Shown here one piece after another: positions 34,443 through 42,880 of a stretch of DNA of 64,000 nucleotides. A model generated the notes under the pieces. The model was not told where the DNA came from. It made no database searches and saw only the letters and a list, made by a program, of their open reading frames with translations. A program made the translations under genes and the position numbers. This stretch comes from Liminaster sp964567855 (GTDB lineage: Bacteria > Bacteroidota > Bacteroidia > Bacteroidales > UBA3663): positions 1 through 64,000 of the forward strand of contig CAZMOE010000002.1 of assembly GCA_964567855.1 (NCBI GenBank), written 5' to 3'. The first letter of the stretch is position 1. The number at the start of each line of letters is the position of its first letter.

Positions 34443-34490
34443 GCAAGCGGAAAGAATGGTTACACGCCTTTTCCTATAACAAACAATATA

Positions 34491-34907
34491 ATGAAAAAAC
34501 TTTTTTCCTTGTTATTTGCCATTTACGGAGCAATAACAGTAGTATGTGCACAGTCTCAAATCGCCACATTAAGTCACAATGGTGAAATTACCACATTTTA
34601 TGGAGCAGACGCCCTCATAAACGCTTACAACGATGCCGAAAACGGCGAAATTATCAATCTTTCAGCCGGCTCATTCAACGCAACATCCATCTCTAAACTA
34701 ATCACAATAAGAGGTGCGGGAATGGGTGTCAAAATCGATGAAAATTCTCCTTACTCCGACCCGACAATCCTTGTCGGGGATTTCTGGGTGGACGTCAGCA
34801 GCGACACAATCCATTCCGTGATAATGGAAGGTATCATTAACCCTGTGCATCCGTCGGCACCGACCTCGTTATCGGTGCCGGCGGATGCACAGAAAAACCT
34901 AAACTGA
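34491..34907 (+). pseudogene. Truncated N-terminal part of a secreted beta-helix-type protein
   Basis: The 138-residue frame has a signal peptide (MKKLFSLLFAIYGAITVVCA) and then SQIATLSHNGEITTFYGADA ... LITIRGAGMGV, a start I know from larger Bacteroides surface proteins of several hundred residues with right-handed beta-helix repeats. Here it breaks off after about 115 family-like residues and reads through a palindromic repeat (34845-34890) to a stop. So it is probably a gene remnant, though a short secreted protein cannot be excluded. It lies behind the structured leader and converges on znuA. Confidence 0.55.
34845..34890. repeat. 19-bp inverted repeat at the truncation point
   Basis: GTGCATCCGTCGGCACCGA and TCGGTGCCGGCGGATGCAC pair with a single G.T position around an 8-nt loop. 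No T-run follows on either strand. A 14-bp direct repeat GCACAGAAAAACCT follows at 34887-34900 and 34928-34941. Confidence 0.75.
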
Positions 34908-34941
34908 AGCGGCCAACCGAAGCGGCGGCACAGAAAAACCT

Positions 34942-35793
34942 TCACCTGCTGGTTTCCAGCACTATCCGCATCATTTCCGTTTCCCAGTCCTCTGAAAGCG
35001 GGTTGATACGCACGACGCGGAGTCCCGTCTCCTCAGCCAGCGTCTCCACCAGCCGGGCGTCAAACTCCTGCTGGATCAGAATGACGCGTGCGCCGCTTTC
35101 CCGGATATCGTCGATCAGACGGCGCATATCGGCCGGCGACGGCTCTTTGTGCCCCTGCTCGACCGCAAGCTGCCGCAAGCCGAATTCAGCGGCAAAATAG
35201 CCCAGGGCCGGATGGTAAATCACAAACGTGCGGCATGGGGCGATGGCATAAAGCTGCTTCATGCGCAAATGCAAGGAATCCATGCGGGTGCAAAGCTGCG
35301 AAAAATTCCGTTTATATATCTCTGCATGAGCCGTATCCGCCTGCACCAGCGCGTTGCATACCGCCTCGCCCATCTGCTTCATATTCCGCGGCGACGTCCA
35401 TACGTGCGGGTCCATTTCATGCGTTCCGTCACCCAACCGGGAAATACCTGCCGAGGTGTCGACCACCCGCATCTCCGGATTCTGCTCACGAAAGCGGGGC
35501 ATCCAGGCCCGCTCGAACCCGAAATCGCCTACCGCAAAATAGAGAACACTCCGGCCGAGATTGATCAGATCCTGCGGCGTCGGATCATAGGCTTCGGGAC
35601 TGCTGCCGGCCGGCACCATGACGTGCACATCGACCGCCTCGCCGGCAATATGGCTCACCAGATACTTCTGAGGCAAGATACTGACGGCGACACTCAATTT
35701 TCCAGACTTTCTGGGCGTACAGCACCAGGCGAAAACCAGTACCACGGTAAACAACAGGATCAACAAACTAAATTCAATTCCTCTGTGAAACAT
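34942..35793 (-). CDS. Zinc ABC transporter substrate-binding lipoprotein (ZnuA/TroA family)
   Basis: The 283-residue protein has a hydrophobic N-terminus ending VFAWCC (likely lipidated Cys), and a cluster A-1 solute-binding fold: SILPQKYLVSHIAG, the metal His in MDPHVWTSPRN, a second His in IYHPALGYFAAEFG, and the acidic ligand near LIQQEFD. The usual first His (VGSDPHxYEP-like) reads SSPEAYDPTP, so Glu may replace it. No histidine-rich loop is present. The permease and ATPase genes (znuBC) are not adjacent. It likely binds zinc or manganese. A promoter box lies at 35888-35895. Confidence 0.82.
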   Translation of the reverse strand: MFHRGIEFSLLILLFTVVLVFAWCCTPRKSGKLSVAVSILPQKYLVSHIAGEAVDVHVMVPAGSSPEAYDPTPQDLINLGRSVLYFAVGDFGFERAWMPRFREQNPEMRVVDTSAGISRLGDGTHEMDPHVWTSPRNMKQMGEAVCNALVQADTAHAEIYKRNFSQLCTRMDSLHLRMKQLYAIAPCRTFVIYHPALGYFAAEFGLRQLAVEQGHKEPSPADMRRLIDDIRESGARVILIQQEFDARLVETLAEETGLRVVRINPLSEDWETEMMRIVLETSR

Positions 35794-35887
35794 ATTTCTT
35801 CTCGTTTTTTACAGGCGGACGCCGTCAACCTTTCCGGACGTTCCTTCTTTTCATTTCCCGGCCCCGGACTATTCCGTTTTGGGACTG

Positions 35888-35895
35888 CAAAGATA
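35888..35895 (-). promoter_or_regulatory. Candidate -7 box for the metal-binding lipoprotein
   Basis: TATCTTTG on the minus strand, 94 bp before the start. Confidence 0.45.
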
Positions 35896-35954
35896 GAAGA
35901 TATATTTAAAAAAGCCATTTCTAAAGGGAAAATCGACATTTTTTTAATATAAAA

Positions 35955-35985
35955 TTTGGAGGTTCAAAAATAATACGTACATTTG
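35955..35985 (+). promoter_or_regulatory. Promoter of tRNA-Thr
   Basis: TTTG (35955-35958), a 19-bp spacer and TACATTTG (35978-35985) give a full match to the Bacteroidetes housekeeping promoter, 43 bp before the tRNA. Confidence 0.8.
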
Positions 35986-36028
35986 CAATCGCAAAACGAA
36001 AGATAACCCCACTGCGGGTGAAAAAATT

Positions 36029-36101
36029 GCCGAAATGGCTCAGTTGGTAGAGCAATTCATTCGTAATGAATAGGTCCCGGGTTCGAGTCCCGGTTTCGGC
36101 T
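36029..36101 (+). tRNA. tRNA-Thr (anticodon CGT)
   Basis: A 73-nt cloverleaf: acceptor GCCGAAA/TTTCGGC (7 bp), D-stem GCTC/GAGC, anticodon stem ATTCA/TGAAT with loop TTCGTAA (anticodon CGT), T-stem CCGGG/CCCGG with TTCGAGT, discriminator T. CCA is not encoded. Confidence 0.97.
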
Positions 36102-36103
36102 CG

Positions 36104-36147
36104 CAAAAGTTCCGGTATTCACTTCCGAATACCGGAACTTTTGTTTT
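36104..36147 (+). terminator. Terminator after tRNA-Thr
   Basis: A perfect 17-bp stem (CAAAAGTTCCGGTATTC and complement, loop ACTTCC) ends in TTTTGTTTT. The remaining 320 bp up to tRNA-Val hold nothing recognisable apart from the convergent terminator at 36433-36461. Confidence 0.9.
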
Positions 36148-36432
36148 CAGACAGGGCTCTCCCCGCCCCGCAGAGGTTTTCCACCTCCGCGATAGATCCC
36201 CCACAAGAAAACAGACACCGGTCCACACATCGGCTTCGGCAAACGGCAGAAAAGCCACAGCCCCGGACGAAAAAATGCAAAGACGCCCCCCGGCGCTCCC
36301 CATTCCGGCACCGGCCCGCCCATCGTCAGTACGTTCCGGTTACAGAATCGCCCATGTAAGGCTCCCGCCATCCACCCGGTCATTGCACCTCCCCTTGCGC
36401 ACCTGAGCCGCTCATATACACCGGATATAACG

Positions 36433-36461
36433 AAAAAAGAGACCTTAAACAGATCTCTTTT
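36433..36461 (-). terminator. Terminator after tRNA-Val
   Basis: On the minus strand AAAAGAGATC pairs with GGTCTCTTTT (one G.T) and leads into TTTTTTC, 10 bp after the tRNA. Confidence 0.85.
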
Positions 36462-36470
36462 CTTGCTCTG

Positions 36471-36545
36471 TGGGCGCTGACGGATTCGAACCGCCGACCC
36501 TCTGCTTGTAAGGCAGACGCTCTGAACCAGCTGAGCTAAGCGCCC
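36471..36545 (-). tRNA. tRNA-Val (anticodon TAC)
   Basis: A 75-nt cloverleaf on the minus strand: acceptor GGGCGCT/AGCGCCC, D-stem GCTC/GAGC, anticodon stem TCTGC/GCAGA with loop CTTACAA (anticodon TAC), T-arm with GTTCGAATC, discriminator A. CCA is not encoded. Confidence 0.97.
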
Positions 36546-36567
36546 TATTCCTTTCAGAATTGCGATG

Positions 36568-36599
36568 CAAAGATAGGGGTCTTTCTCAATGGTTCCAAA
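36568..36599 (-). promoter_or_regulatory. Promoter of tRNA-Val
   Basis: On the minus strand TTTG (36596-36599), a 20-bp spacer and TATCTTTG (36568-36575) match the Bacteroidetes promoter, 22 bp before the tRNA. Confidence 0.8.
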
Positions 36600-36994
36600 T
36601 TTTTTCATCACTTTTTTCACGAAAAAGCATATTTTTCCTAAAAAATCGGTAAAAATATCCCTCTCAAAGCCTAAAACAGGCACTTTATGGCCTCCGTTCA
36701 GCATCACACGAAGCATGATCAGCCATTCAAAAAATAAAAATTCATTCTCCACCGGCACGAAAAATAGCAACCGTATTTCCATTTTTTCTCCCACGTCCAG
36801 AAATCTTTGTCATGGATATAAGGATAGAAGCGATACAGTCCTTGCCACCGCCCACCATCTGAAAATAACCACCGCCCATAATATGCTTACTGCTTTCCGC
36901 CACACGTCGGACCTCACCCGGCCGCCGCCGAACAATCATAAAATAAAATTATATAAGAACAACAGCACGATAATCCGCCCACAGAACAACGGCA
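36600..36994. other. 395-bp stretch without a gene
   Basis: An open frame on the plus strand (36589-37068) runs through it but is Lys/Ser/Thr/Asn-rich, has no ribosome site or motif and ends inside nrdG antisense, so I do not call it. Nothing else is recognisable. Confidence 0.5.
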
Positions 36995-37501
36995 TCAGAA
37001 AGAAGGCAGCGGATCATACTCGAAAAGCACGATGCGCCCCTCGGCAAGCGTCCGTTGCACGTCGATGAGGCGCTGGTTTCCGCTCCCCTTGAAATAAAGG
37101 TCGAGACTCTTCTCGGCCGCCACAAAGGGACCGTCGACAAGCACTTCCAGATAAGGCAACAGACGGGACATCTCGGCATCGGCCGCCACCTGCTCATACA
37201 GGAAACCGGTATAACACCAGATCGTGCGGTGCAACTCCTCGCGAATACGCCGTGCCAGCTCCGTGAAAGCCCGCGCCTGATACATCGGATCGCCGCCGGT
37301 GAAGGTGATGTTCCCCTCCGTTTCGGCCAGTTCGGCCATGATATGGTCTATGCTCACCGGCCGGCCGGCATCGAACGGCCAGGTCTCACGATTATGGCAA
37401 CCGGCGCAGGCGTGACGGCAACCCGCGCAATAAATGCTCGTTCTCCACCCCGGCCCGTCGACCGTCGTGTCAGTCACAATACGCATCAACTGTATTTCCA
37501 T
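36995..37501 (-). CDS. nrdG: Anaerobic ribonucleotide reductase activating protein
   Basis: The 168-residue radical-SAM enzyme generates the glycyl radical on NrdD under anaerobic conditions. The CxxxCxxC cluster motif is seen in CRHACAGC, and the SAM-binding GGxP-like element in FTGGDPMYQ. Length fits NrdG (about 155-175). Start at 37501 (MEIQLMRIV); the frame extends 10 residues further without support. The nrdD gene, usually next to nrdG, is not in the window; the gene upstream is the divergent thrA. A -7 box TACTTTTG lies at 37529-37536. Confidence 0.9.
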   Translation of the reverse strand: MEIQLMRIVTDTTVDGPGWRTSIYCAGCRHACAGCHNRETWPFDAGRPVSIDHIMAELAETEGNITFTGGDPMYQARAFTELARRIREELHRTIWCYTGFLYEQVAADAEMSRLLPYLEVLVDGPFVAAEKSLDLYFKGSGNQRLIDVQRTLAEGRIVLFEYDPLPSF

Positions 37502-37528
37502 CGTCTTCAATTTAAAAATCAGCGGTGA

Positions 37529-37536
37529 CAAAAGTA
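37529..37536 (-). promoter_or_regulatory. Candidate -7 box for nrdG
   Basis: TACTTTTG on the minus strand fits TAnnTTTG, 27 bp before the start. Confidence 0.4.
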
Positions 37537-37619
37537 CGTTTTTTTCATGATTTTTCTGAAATTTCCCTCCTATTTTTCAGTTTATACCGTTAAAACTATT
37601 ATTGTATCGAAAAACAAAT

Positions 37620-37627
37620 TATCTTTG
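37620..37627 (+). promoter_or_regulatory. Candidate -7 box for the thrA operon
   Basis: TATCTTTG, 38 bp before the thrA start. No leader peptide rich in Thr/Ile codons was found, so attenuation as in E. coli is not evident. Confidence 0.5.
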
Positions 37628-37665
37628 TTGCCACTCATGTTATGTAATTTAAGATTCCAACACCC

Positions 37666-40101
37666 ATGCACATATTAAAATTCGGAGGAACCTCTGTAGG
37701 CTCCATTGCCAGCATAAAGAATGTCAAACAGATCGTAGAAAGCCGGCATGAGCCTGTTATCGTCGTGGTATCGGCCCTGAGCGGAATCACCGACTGCCTG
37801 ATCAATACCGCCAACATGGCCGCGGCCGGAGATGAAAGCTATCTGAATGAATTTAATTTCATCCGCCAGCGGCATCTGGAGGTAATCGATGGGTTGCTGG
37901 AGGGCGAAAAACGGACGAAACTGCAACAATTCCTTTCGGAGACGCTCGATGAATTGTATAACATATATAAAGGGATATACCTGATCCGCGAACTTTCGGC
38001 CAGAACCCTTGCCGCGGTAGTCAGCTACGGCGAACGGATCTCGTCGAGGATCATCAGCACCGTCATCGCCGACGCCGAACACGTTGATTCGCGCAACATC
38101 ATCAAGACCGAAAAGATCTTCGGCAAAAACGTCTGCGACTTCAACAAGACCAACCCTCTCGTCCAGGCCCAGTTCGCCCGCCCCACGAAAATATATGTCA
38201 TGGGCGGATTCATTTCGACCGACGGCACCACAGGCGAGGTCACCAACCTCGGACGAGGCGGTTCGGACTACACGGCCAGCATCATCGCCGCCGCGCTGGG
38301 CGCCTCGCAACTTGAAATATGGACCGACGTCGACGGTTTCATGACCGCCGACCCGCGGGTCATCAATTCCGCCTACGTCATCAACGAACTCTCTTTCGTC
38401 GAGGCCATGGAGCTGTGTAATTTCGGGGCGAAAGTCATCTATCCGCCCACCATTTTCCCGGCCTATCACAAAAACATCCCCATCGTCATCAAAAACACGT
38501 TCAACCCCGAGGCCAAAGGCACACTGATACATTGCAACCCCACGCCGCAGGAGGGCAAAGCCATCAAGGGCATCTCTTCCATCAACGACACAAGCCTCGT
38601 GACGATTTCAGGTCTGGGCATGGTCGGGGTCATCGGGGTGAACAAACGCATCTTCAAATCCCTGGCCGACAACGGGATTTCGGTGTTCATCGTATCGCAG
38701 GCATCCTCCGAGAACTCATCGACCATCGGCATGAAAAATGAAGATGCCGAACACGCCGTGGAAGTGCTGAAAAACGAGTTCCGCAACGAAATGGCCATGG
38801 GCGAAATCACCAGCATCACAGCCGAGCACGATCTGGCCACGGTGGCCGTCGTCGGCGAGAACATGAAATCCACTCCGGGCATCGCCGGCAAACTGTTCAA
38901 TATCCTCGGCCGCAACGGCATCAACGTGATAGCCTGCGCCCAGGGCGCCAGCGAGACCAACATTTCGTTCGTCATCTCCAAAGAGTCCCTGCGCAAGGCC
39001 CTGAACGTCATCCACGACAGCTTCTTCCTGTCGGAATACAATGTGCTGAACGTCTTTCTGACCGGCGTAGGCCTTGTGGGACGCAACCTGCTGGCACAGA
39101 TCCGCACCCAGCAAGGCTACCTGCTGCGCCACAAAAACCTGCAGCTCCGCATCGTCGGTCTCTCCAACTCCCGGCAGTGCATTTTCAACCGCGAAGGCAT
39201 CGATCTCGACAACTGGGAAGCCGAGTTGAAGGCATCGCAACAGCCTTCGACACCGGAAATCCTATGCGAAACGATCATCCGGATGAATCTGTTCAACTCC
39301 GTTTTCGTCGACTGCACGGCATCGGAACAGATCGCCCGGATCTACGGCCGGCTGCTACAGCACAATATCAATGTCGTGGCAGCCAATAAGGTGGCGGCCT
39401 CTTCCGACTTCAAGAACTACAGCGAGCTGAAATCCATTGCCCGCCGCCGCGGTGTAAAATACCTTTTCGAGACCAACGTAGGCGCCGGCCTTCCCATCAT
39501 CAATACCATCAACAGCCTGATCAATTCGGGCGACGAGATATTGAGAATCGAAGCCGTCGTGAGCGGGACACTGAACTATATCTTCAACATCCTCAGCGCG
39601 GAAATCCCCATCAGCAAGGCCATCCGCATGGCCCGCGACGCAGGCTATGCCGAACCCGACCCGCGCATGGATCTCAACGGCTCAGACGTGATCCGCAAAC
39701 TCGTCATCCTCGGCCGCGAAGCGGGCTACCGGCTCAACAAGGAGGATGTGGAAAAACATCTGTTCATCCCCGATGAATATTTCCAGGGACCGATAGAGAT
39801 GTTCTGGGAAAAAATTCCGCAACTTGACGAACATTTCGAGCAGAAACGCCGCAAGGCCGAAGCCGAAAACAAGCGGTTCCGTTTCGTCGCCTCGCTGGTG
39901 AACGGTACGGCCAAAGTAGAATTGCGTGAAGTCGAAAGCCGGCATCCTTTCTATCAACTGGAAGGCTCCAACAACGTGATTTTGCTAACCACAGCGCGCT
40001 ATCGCGAGTATCCGATGGAAATCAAAGGCTACGGTGCGGGCGCTGCCGTGACCGCCGCCGGAGTCTTTGCCGATATCATCAGCATTGCCAACATCCGATG
40101 A
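37666..40101 (+). CDS. thrA: Bifunctional aspartokinase / homoserine dehydrogenase
   Basis: The 811-residue fusion performs the first and third steps from aspartate to homoserine. The kinase half starts MHILKFGGTSVGS (the KFGGTSV phosphate loop) and has FISTDGTTGEVTNLGRGGSD; two ACT domains (about 310-460) would bind feedback effectors. The dehydrogenase half has the NAD(P) loop GVGLVG near 467 and the catalytic region NVVAANKVAA ... TNVGAGLPII, with the homoserine-binding GTLNYIFN. It heads a thrA-apgM-thrC unit with gaps of 103 and 59 bp. Confidence 0.96.
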   Translation: MHILKFGGTSVGSIASIKNVKQIVESRHEPVIVVVSALSGITDCLINTANMAAAGDESYLNEFNFIRQRHLEVIDGLLEGEKRTKLQQFLSETLDELYNIYKGIYLIRELSARTLAAVVSYGERISSRIISTVIADAEHVDSRNIIKTEKIFGKNVCDFNKTNPLVQAQFARPTKIYVMGGFISTDGTTGEVTNLGRGGSDYTASIIAAALGASQLEIWTDVDGFMTADPRVINSAYVINELSFVEAMELCNFGAKVIYPPTIFPAYHKNIPIVIKNTFNPEAKGTLIHCNPTPQEGKAIKGISSINDTSLVTISGLGMVGVIGVNKRIFKSLADNGISVFIVSQASSENSSTIGMKNEDAEHAVEVLKNEFRNEMAMGEITSITAEHDLATVAVVGENMKSTPGIAGKLFNILGRNGINVIACAQGASETNISFVISKESLRKALNVIHDSFFLSEYNVLNVFLTGVGLVGRNLLAQIRTQQGYLLRHKNLQLRIVGLSNSRQCIFNREGIDLDNWEAELKASQQPSTPEILCETIIRMNLFNSVFVDCTASEQIARIYGRLLQHNINVVAANKVAASSDFKNYSELKSIARRRGVKYLFETNVGAGLPIINTINSLINSGDEILRIEAVVSGTLNYIFNILSAEIPISKAIRMARDAGYAEPDPRMDLNGSDVIRKLVILGREAGYRLNKEDVEKHLFIPDEYFQGPIEMFWEKIPQLDEHFEQKRRKAEAENKRFRFVASLVNGTAKVELREVESRHPFYQLEGSNNVILLTTARYREYPMEIKGYGAGAAVTAAGVFADIISIANIR

Positions 40102-40204
40102 AGCCCGCCCGGGCATCACATCCGCCTGCGACCGCGTTTTTCCTTTTTACGAAAAAGCAAAAAGCCTCTGCGGACGTTCATATCTTTAATAAAAACATAC
40201 TCCT

Positions 40205-41425
40205 ATGAAATACCTGATCATCCTGGCCGACGGTGCGGCCGATGAACCTATAGCATCGCTCGGAGGTAAAACCCCGATGCAGGCCGCCCACACCCCCAAC
40301 ATAGACCGCCTGGCCCGTGAAGGGGTCAACGGGCGTCTCGTTACGGTACCCGAAGGATTCCATCCCGGCAGCGAAATCGCAAACCTCGGCGTTCTCGGCT
40401 ACGATGTCCGCAAAGTCTTCGAAGGACGCGGTTCACTGGAAGCGGCCTCCATGGGAATCGATATAGAAGAGGGAGAAGTGGCCATGCGCTGCAACCTTAT
40501 CACCATTGCCGACGGAAAAATCAAAAATCACAGCGGCGGCCACATCCCGACGCAGGAAGCAGCAGAACTGATGGCATTTCTGCAGGAGAAACTGGGAGGC
40601 GCAGATATCCGGTTCTATCCGGGTATTTCATACCGGCACCTGCTGAAAATCCGGCACGGCAACAAATTCGTGCACTGCACGCCTCCGCACGACGTGGTAG
40701 GACAACCATTTCTGGATTGCATGCCCAAGGCCGAACGGCCGGAAGCGGATACGACAACCGAGCTGCTGACCGACCTGATCATGGCATCGCAAAAGATCCT
40801 GGCAGACCACCCGGTCAACCGCCGGCGGATGGCAGAGGGCAAGGATCCTGCCAACTCCATCTGGCCCTGGTCGTTAGGCTACCGGCCACAGATGCGCCCC
40901 ATGGCGGAAACCTTTCCGATACGGACGGGAGCCTGCATCTCGGCCGTGGATCTGATATTCGGTATCGGTGCATACGCCGGCCTAAAAAAGGTAGAGGTCG
41001 ACGGGGCCACAGGGCTCTACAACACCAACTACGAAGGCAAGGCCGCGGCCGCTATACGCGAACTGCGCGAGCGGGATTTCGTTTTCCTGCATATCGAGGC
41101 CAGCGACGAGGCCGGTCACGACGGTAATACCGACATCAAGGTGAAAACGTTGGAATACCTGGACCAGCGCTGCCTGCGACCGATTCTCGAGGAAATCCGG
41201 TCGTGGCAGGAACCGGTACGCATAGCCGTTCTGCCGGACCATCCGACACCGATACGTCTCCGCACGCACACCTCCGATCCGGTTCCGTTCCTGATCTGGG
41301 AACCGGGAACCGTCGCCCCCGATCCGGTACAGACATTCGACGAAGAGGCGGCCCTGAACGGAAAAATGGGACTGCTGAAAGAGGACGAATTCATCCGGGC
41401 CTTTTTCACCCCGCAACTTCCCTGA
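40205..41425 (+). CDS. apgM: Cofactor-independent phosphoglycerate mutase, archaeal type
   Basis: The 406-residue protein belongs to the ApgM branch of the alkaline-phosphatase superfamily, which interconverts 3- and 2-phosphoglycerate. It starts KYLIILADGAADEP (metal Asp), has the nucleophile region HPGSEIANLGVLGYD (Ser), and later HIEASDEAGHDGN and VLPDHPTPIRLRTH with metal ligands. Placed between thrA and thrC, it may instead act as a phosphohomoserine-handling enzyme: homologues in threonine operons have been proposed to supply homoserine kinase activity (ThrB2-like). No ordinary thrB is present here, which fits that reading. Confidence 0.85.
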   Translation: MKYLIILADGAADEPIASLGGKTPMQAAHTPNIDRLAREGVNGRLVTVPEGFHPGSEIANLGVLGYDVRKVFEGRGSLEAASMGIDIEEGEVAMRCNLITIADGKIKNHSGGHIPTQEAAELMAFLQEKLGGADIRFYPGISYRHLLKIRHGNKFVHCTPPHDVVGQPFLDCMPKAERPEADTTTELLTDLIMASQKILADHPVNRRRMAEGKDPANSIWPWSLGYRPQMRPMAETFPIRTGACISAVDLIFGIGAYAGLKKVEVDGATGLYNTNYEGKAAAAIRELRERDFVFLHIEASDEAGHDGNTDIKVKTLEYLDQRCLRPILEEIRSWQEPVRIAVLPDHPTPIRLRTHTSDPVPFLIWEPGTVAPDPVQTFDEEAALNGKMGLLKEDEFIRAFFTPQLP

Positions 41426-41484
41426 CCGGAAGAGATTCCCGAAAAACGCGTTTTCCAATGACAATCACATAATCCACATCCCTT

Positions 41485-42801
41485 ATGAAATACTACAGCA
41501 CCAATCATAACGCTCCTGCCGTAACCCTTTCCGAAGCCGTCATCAAAGGCCTGGCCCCAGATAAGGGCCTCTACATGCCGGAAACAATCAAGCCCCTGCC
41601 CGCCTCTTTCTTCGATCAGATAGAAACCATGACGTTACAGGAAATCGCTACCGAAGTGGCCGGGGCATTCTTCGGCGAAGATGTCGATCCGGAAAGCCTG
41701 AAACAGATCGTCTGCGACACGCTTCAGTTCGACATACCGCTGCGCCGTGTCAGCGACCGCATCTATAGTCTGGAACTCTATCACGGCCCGACGGCCGCAT
41801 TCAAGGATGTAGGAGCCCGCTTCATGGCCCGACTGCTTAGCTATTGCATCGGCACGCAGGGTGCCGGCCGGAAGGAGGTGCATGTGCTCGTAGCCACCTC
41901 AGGCGACACCGGCAGCGCCGTTGCCAACGGTTTTCTGGGCGTTCCCGGCATCAGGGTGTGCATTCTCTACCCGAAAGGAAAAGTCAGCGACATACAGGAA
42001 AAGCAGTTCACGACCTTAGGTCGGAACATCACGGCCCTGGAGGTGAACGGCACCTTCGACGACTGCCAGCGTCTCGTCAAAGAGGCCTTCATGGACAAGG
42101 AGCTGAACGAACAATTCTTCCTGACCTCGGCCAACAGTATCAATGTCGCCCGCTTCCTGCCGCAGGCTTTCTATTATTTCCATGCGTATGCCCTTTATAA
42201 AAAGGCCGGCCATACGGACCGCCCCGTAATCTGTGTTCCCAGCGGCAACTTCGGCAACATCACAGCCGGACTCTTCGCTGCCCGGATGGGGTTGCCCGTC
42301 AAACGCTTTATCGCAGCCAATAACCGCAACGACATCTTCCTGCAGTATTTGAATACCGGCGTCTACCATCCCCGCCATTCCATCCAGACGATTGCGAATG
42401 CCATGGACGTAGGCGACCCGAGCAACTTCGCCCGCATTCTTGACCTCTACGGAGCCGACCATGCCCGTATCGCTGCCCATATTGCCGGAGCCAGCTACAC
42501 CGACGAAGAGATCGCCGGAACCATCAGGACAGCCTACACGACGGAAGGCTATCTCCTCGACCCGCATGGCGCATGCGGATATCAGGCGCTGAAAGACCAG
42601 TTGCAGGATGGCGAAACCGGCATTTTCCTGGAAACCGCCCACCCTGCCAAATTCAAGGATGTGGTGGAAAATATCACCGGCACGGAGGTAGGAATCCCCG
42701 CCGCTCTGCAGCGCTTCATGAACGGCAGGAAACAGACCATCGGCGTCGAACCGGAATTCAGCGACTTCAAGGCCTTAATAACAAAATTATTTGCCTGCTG
42801 A
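41485..42801 (+). CDS. thrC: Threonine synthase
   Basis: The 438-residue PLP enzyme turns O-phosphohomoserine into threonine. The N-terminal YYSTNHNAPAVTLSEAVIKG is typical, the PLP lysine is Lys107 in HGPTAAFKDVGA, and the phosphate-binding region is in TSGDTGSAVANGF. Length fits the E. coli-type (about 430). It is the last gene of the threonine unit. Confidence 0.96.
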   Translation: MKYYSTNHNAPAVTLSEAVIKGLAPDKGLYMPETIKPLPASFFDQIETMTLQEIATEVAGAFFGEDVDPESLKQIVCDTLQFDIPLRRVSDRIYSLELYHGPTAAFKDVGARFMARLLSYCIGTQGAGRKEVHVLVATSGDTGSAVANGFLGVPGIRVCILYPKGKVSDIQEKQFTTLGRNITALEVNGTFDDCQRLVKEAFMDKELNEQFFLTSANSINVARFLPQAFYYFHAYALYKKAGHTDRPVICVPSGNFGNITAGLFAARMGLPVKRFIAANNRNDIFLQYLNTGVYHPRHSIQTIANAMDVGDPSNFARILDLYGADHARIAAHIAGASYTDEEIAGTIRTAYTTEGYLLDPHGACGYQALKDQLQDGETGIFLETAHPAKFKDVVENITGTEVGIPAALQRFMNGRKQTIGVEPEFSDFKALITKLFAC

Positions 42802-42880
42802 CCCTCCATCCGCATCCAATATCTCTGCAAAATCAAATCCTTCACTCAAACGATACGATATCGGGACGAATCAGACCAAT

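Larger units (their letters stand above)
33749..34490 (+). other. Long non-coding leader upstream of the truncated beta-helix gene
   Basis: No gene of normal size is seen. A box at 33991 could start transcription about 490 bp ahead of the next gene. The stretch contains a hairpin (34056-34087), a GGAGG at 34124-34128 whose nearest ATG (34148) opens only a 19-codon frame at poor spacing, and the large structured element at 34315-34442. Confidence 0.55.

Noticed and set aside
36589..37068. 159-codon plus-strand frame beside tRNA-Val
   Set aside because: Lys/Ser/Thr/Asn-rich, no ribosome site, ends inside antisense of nrdG.
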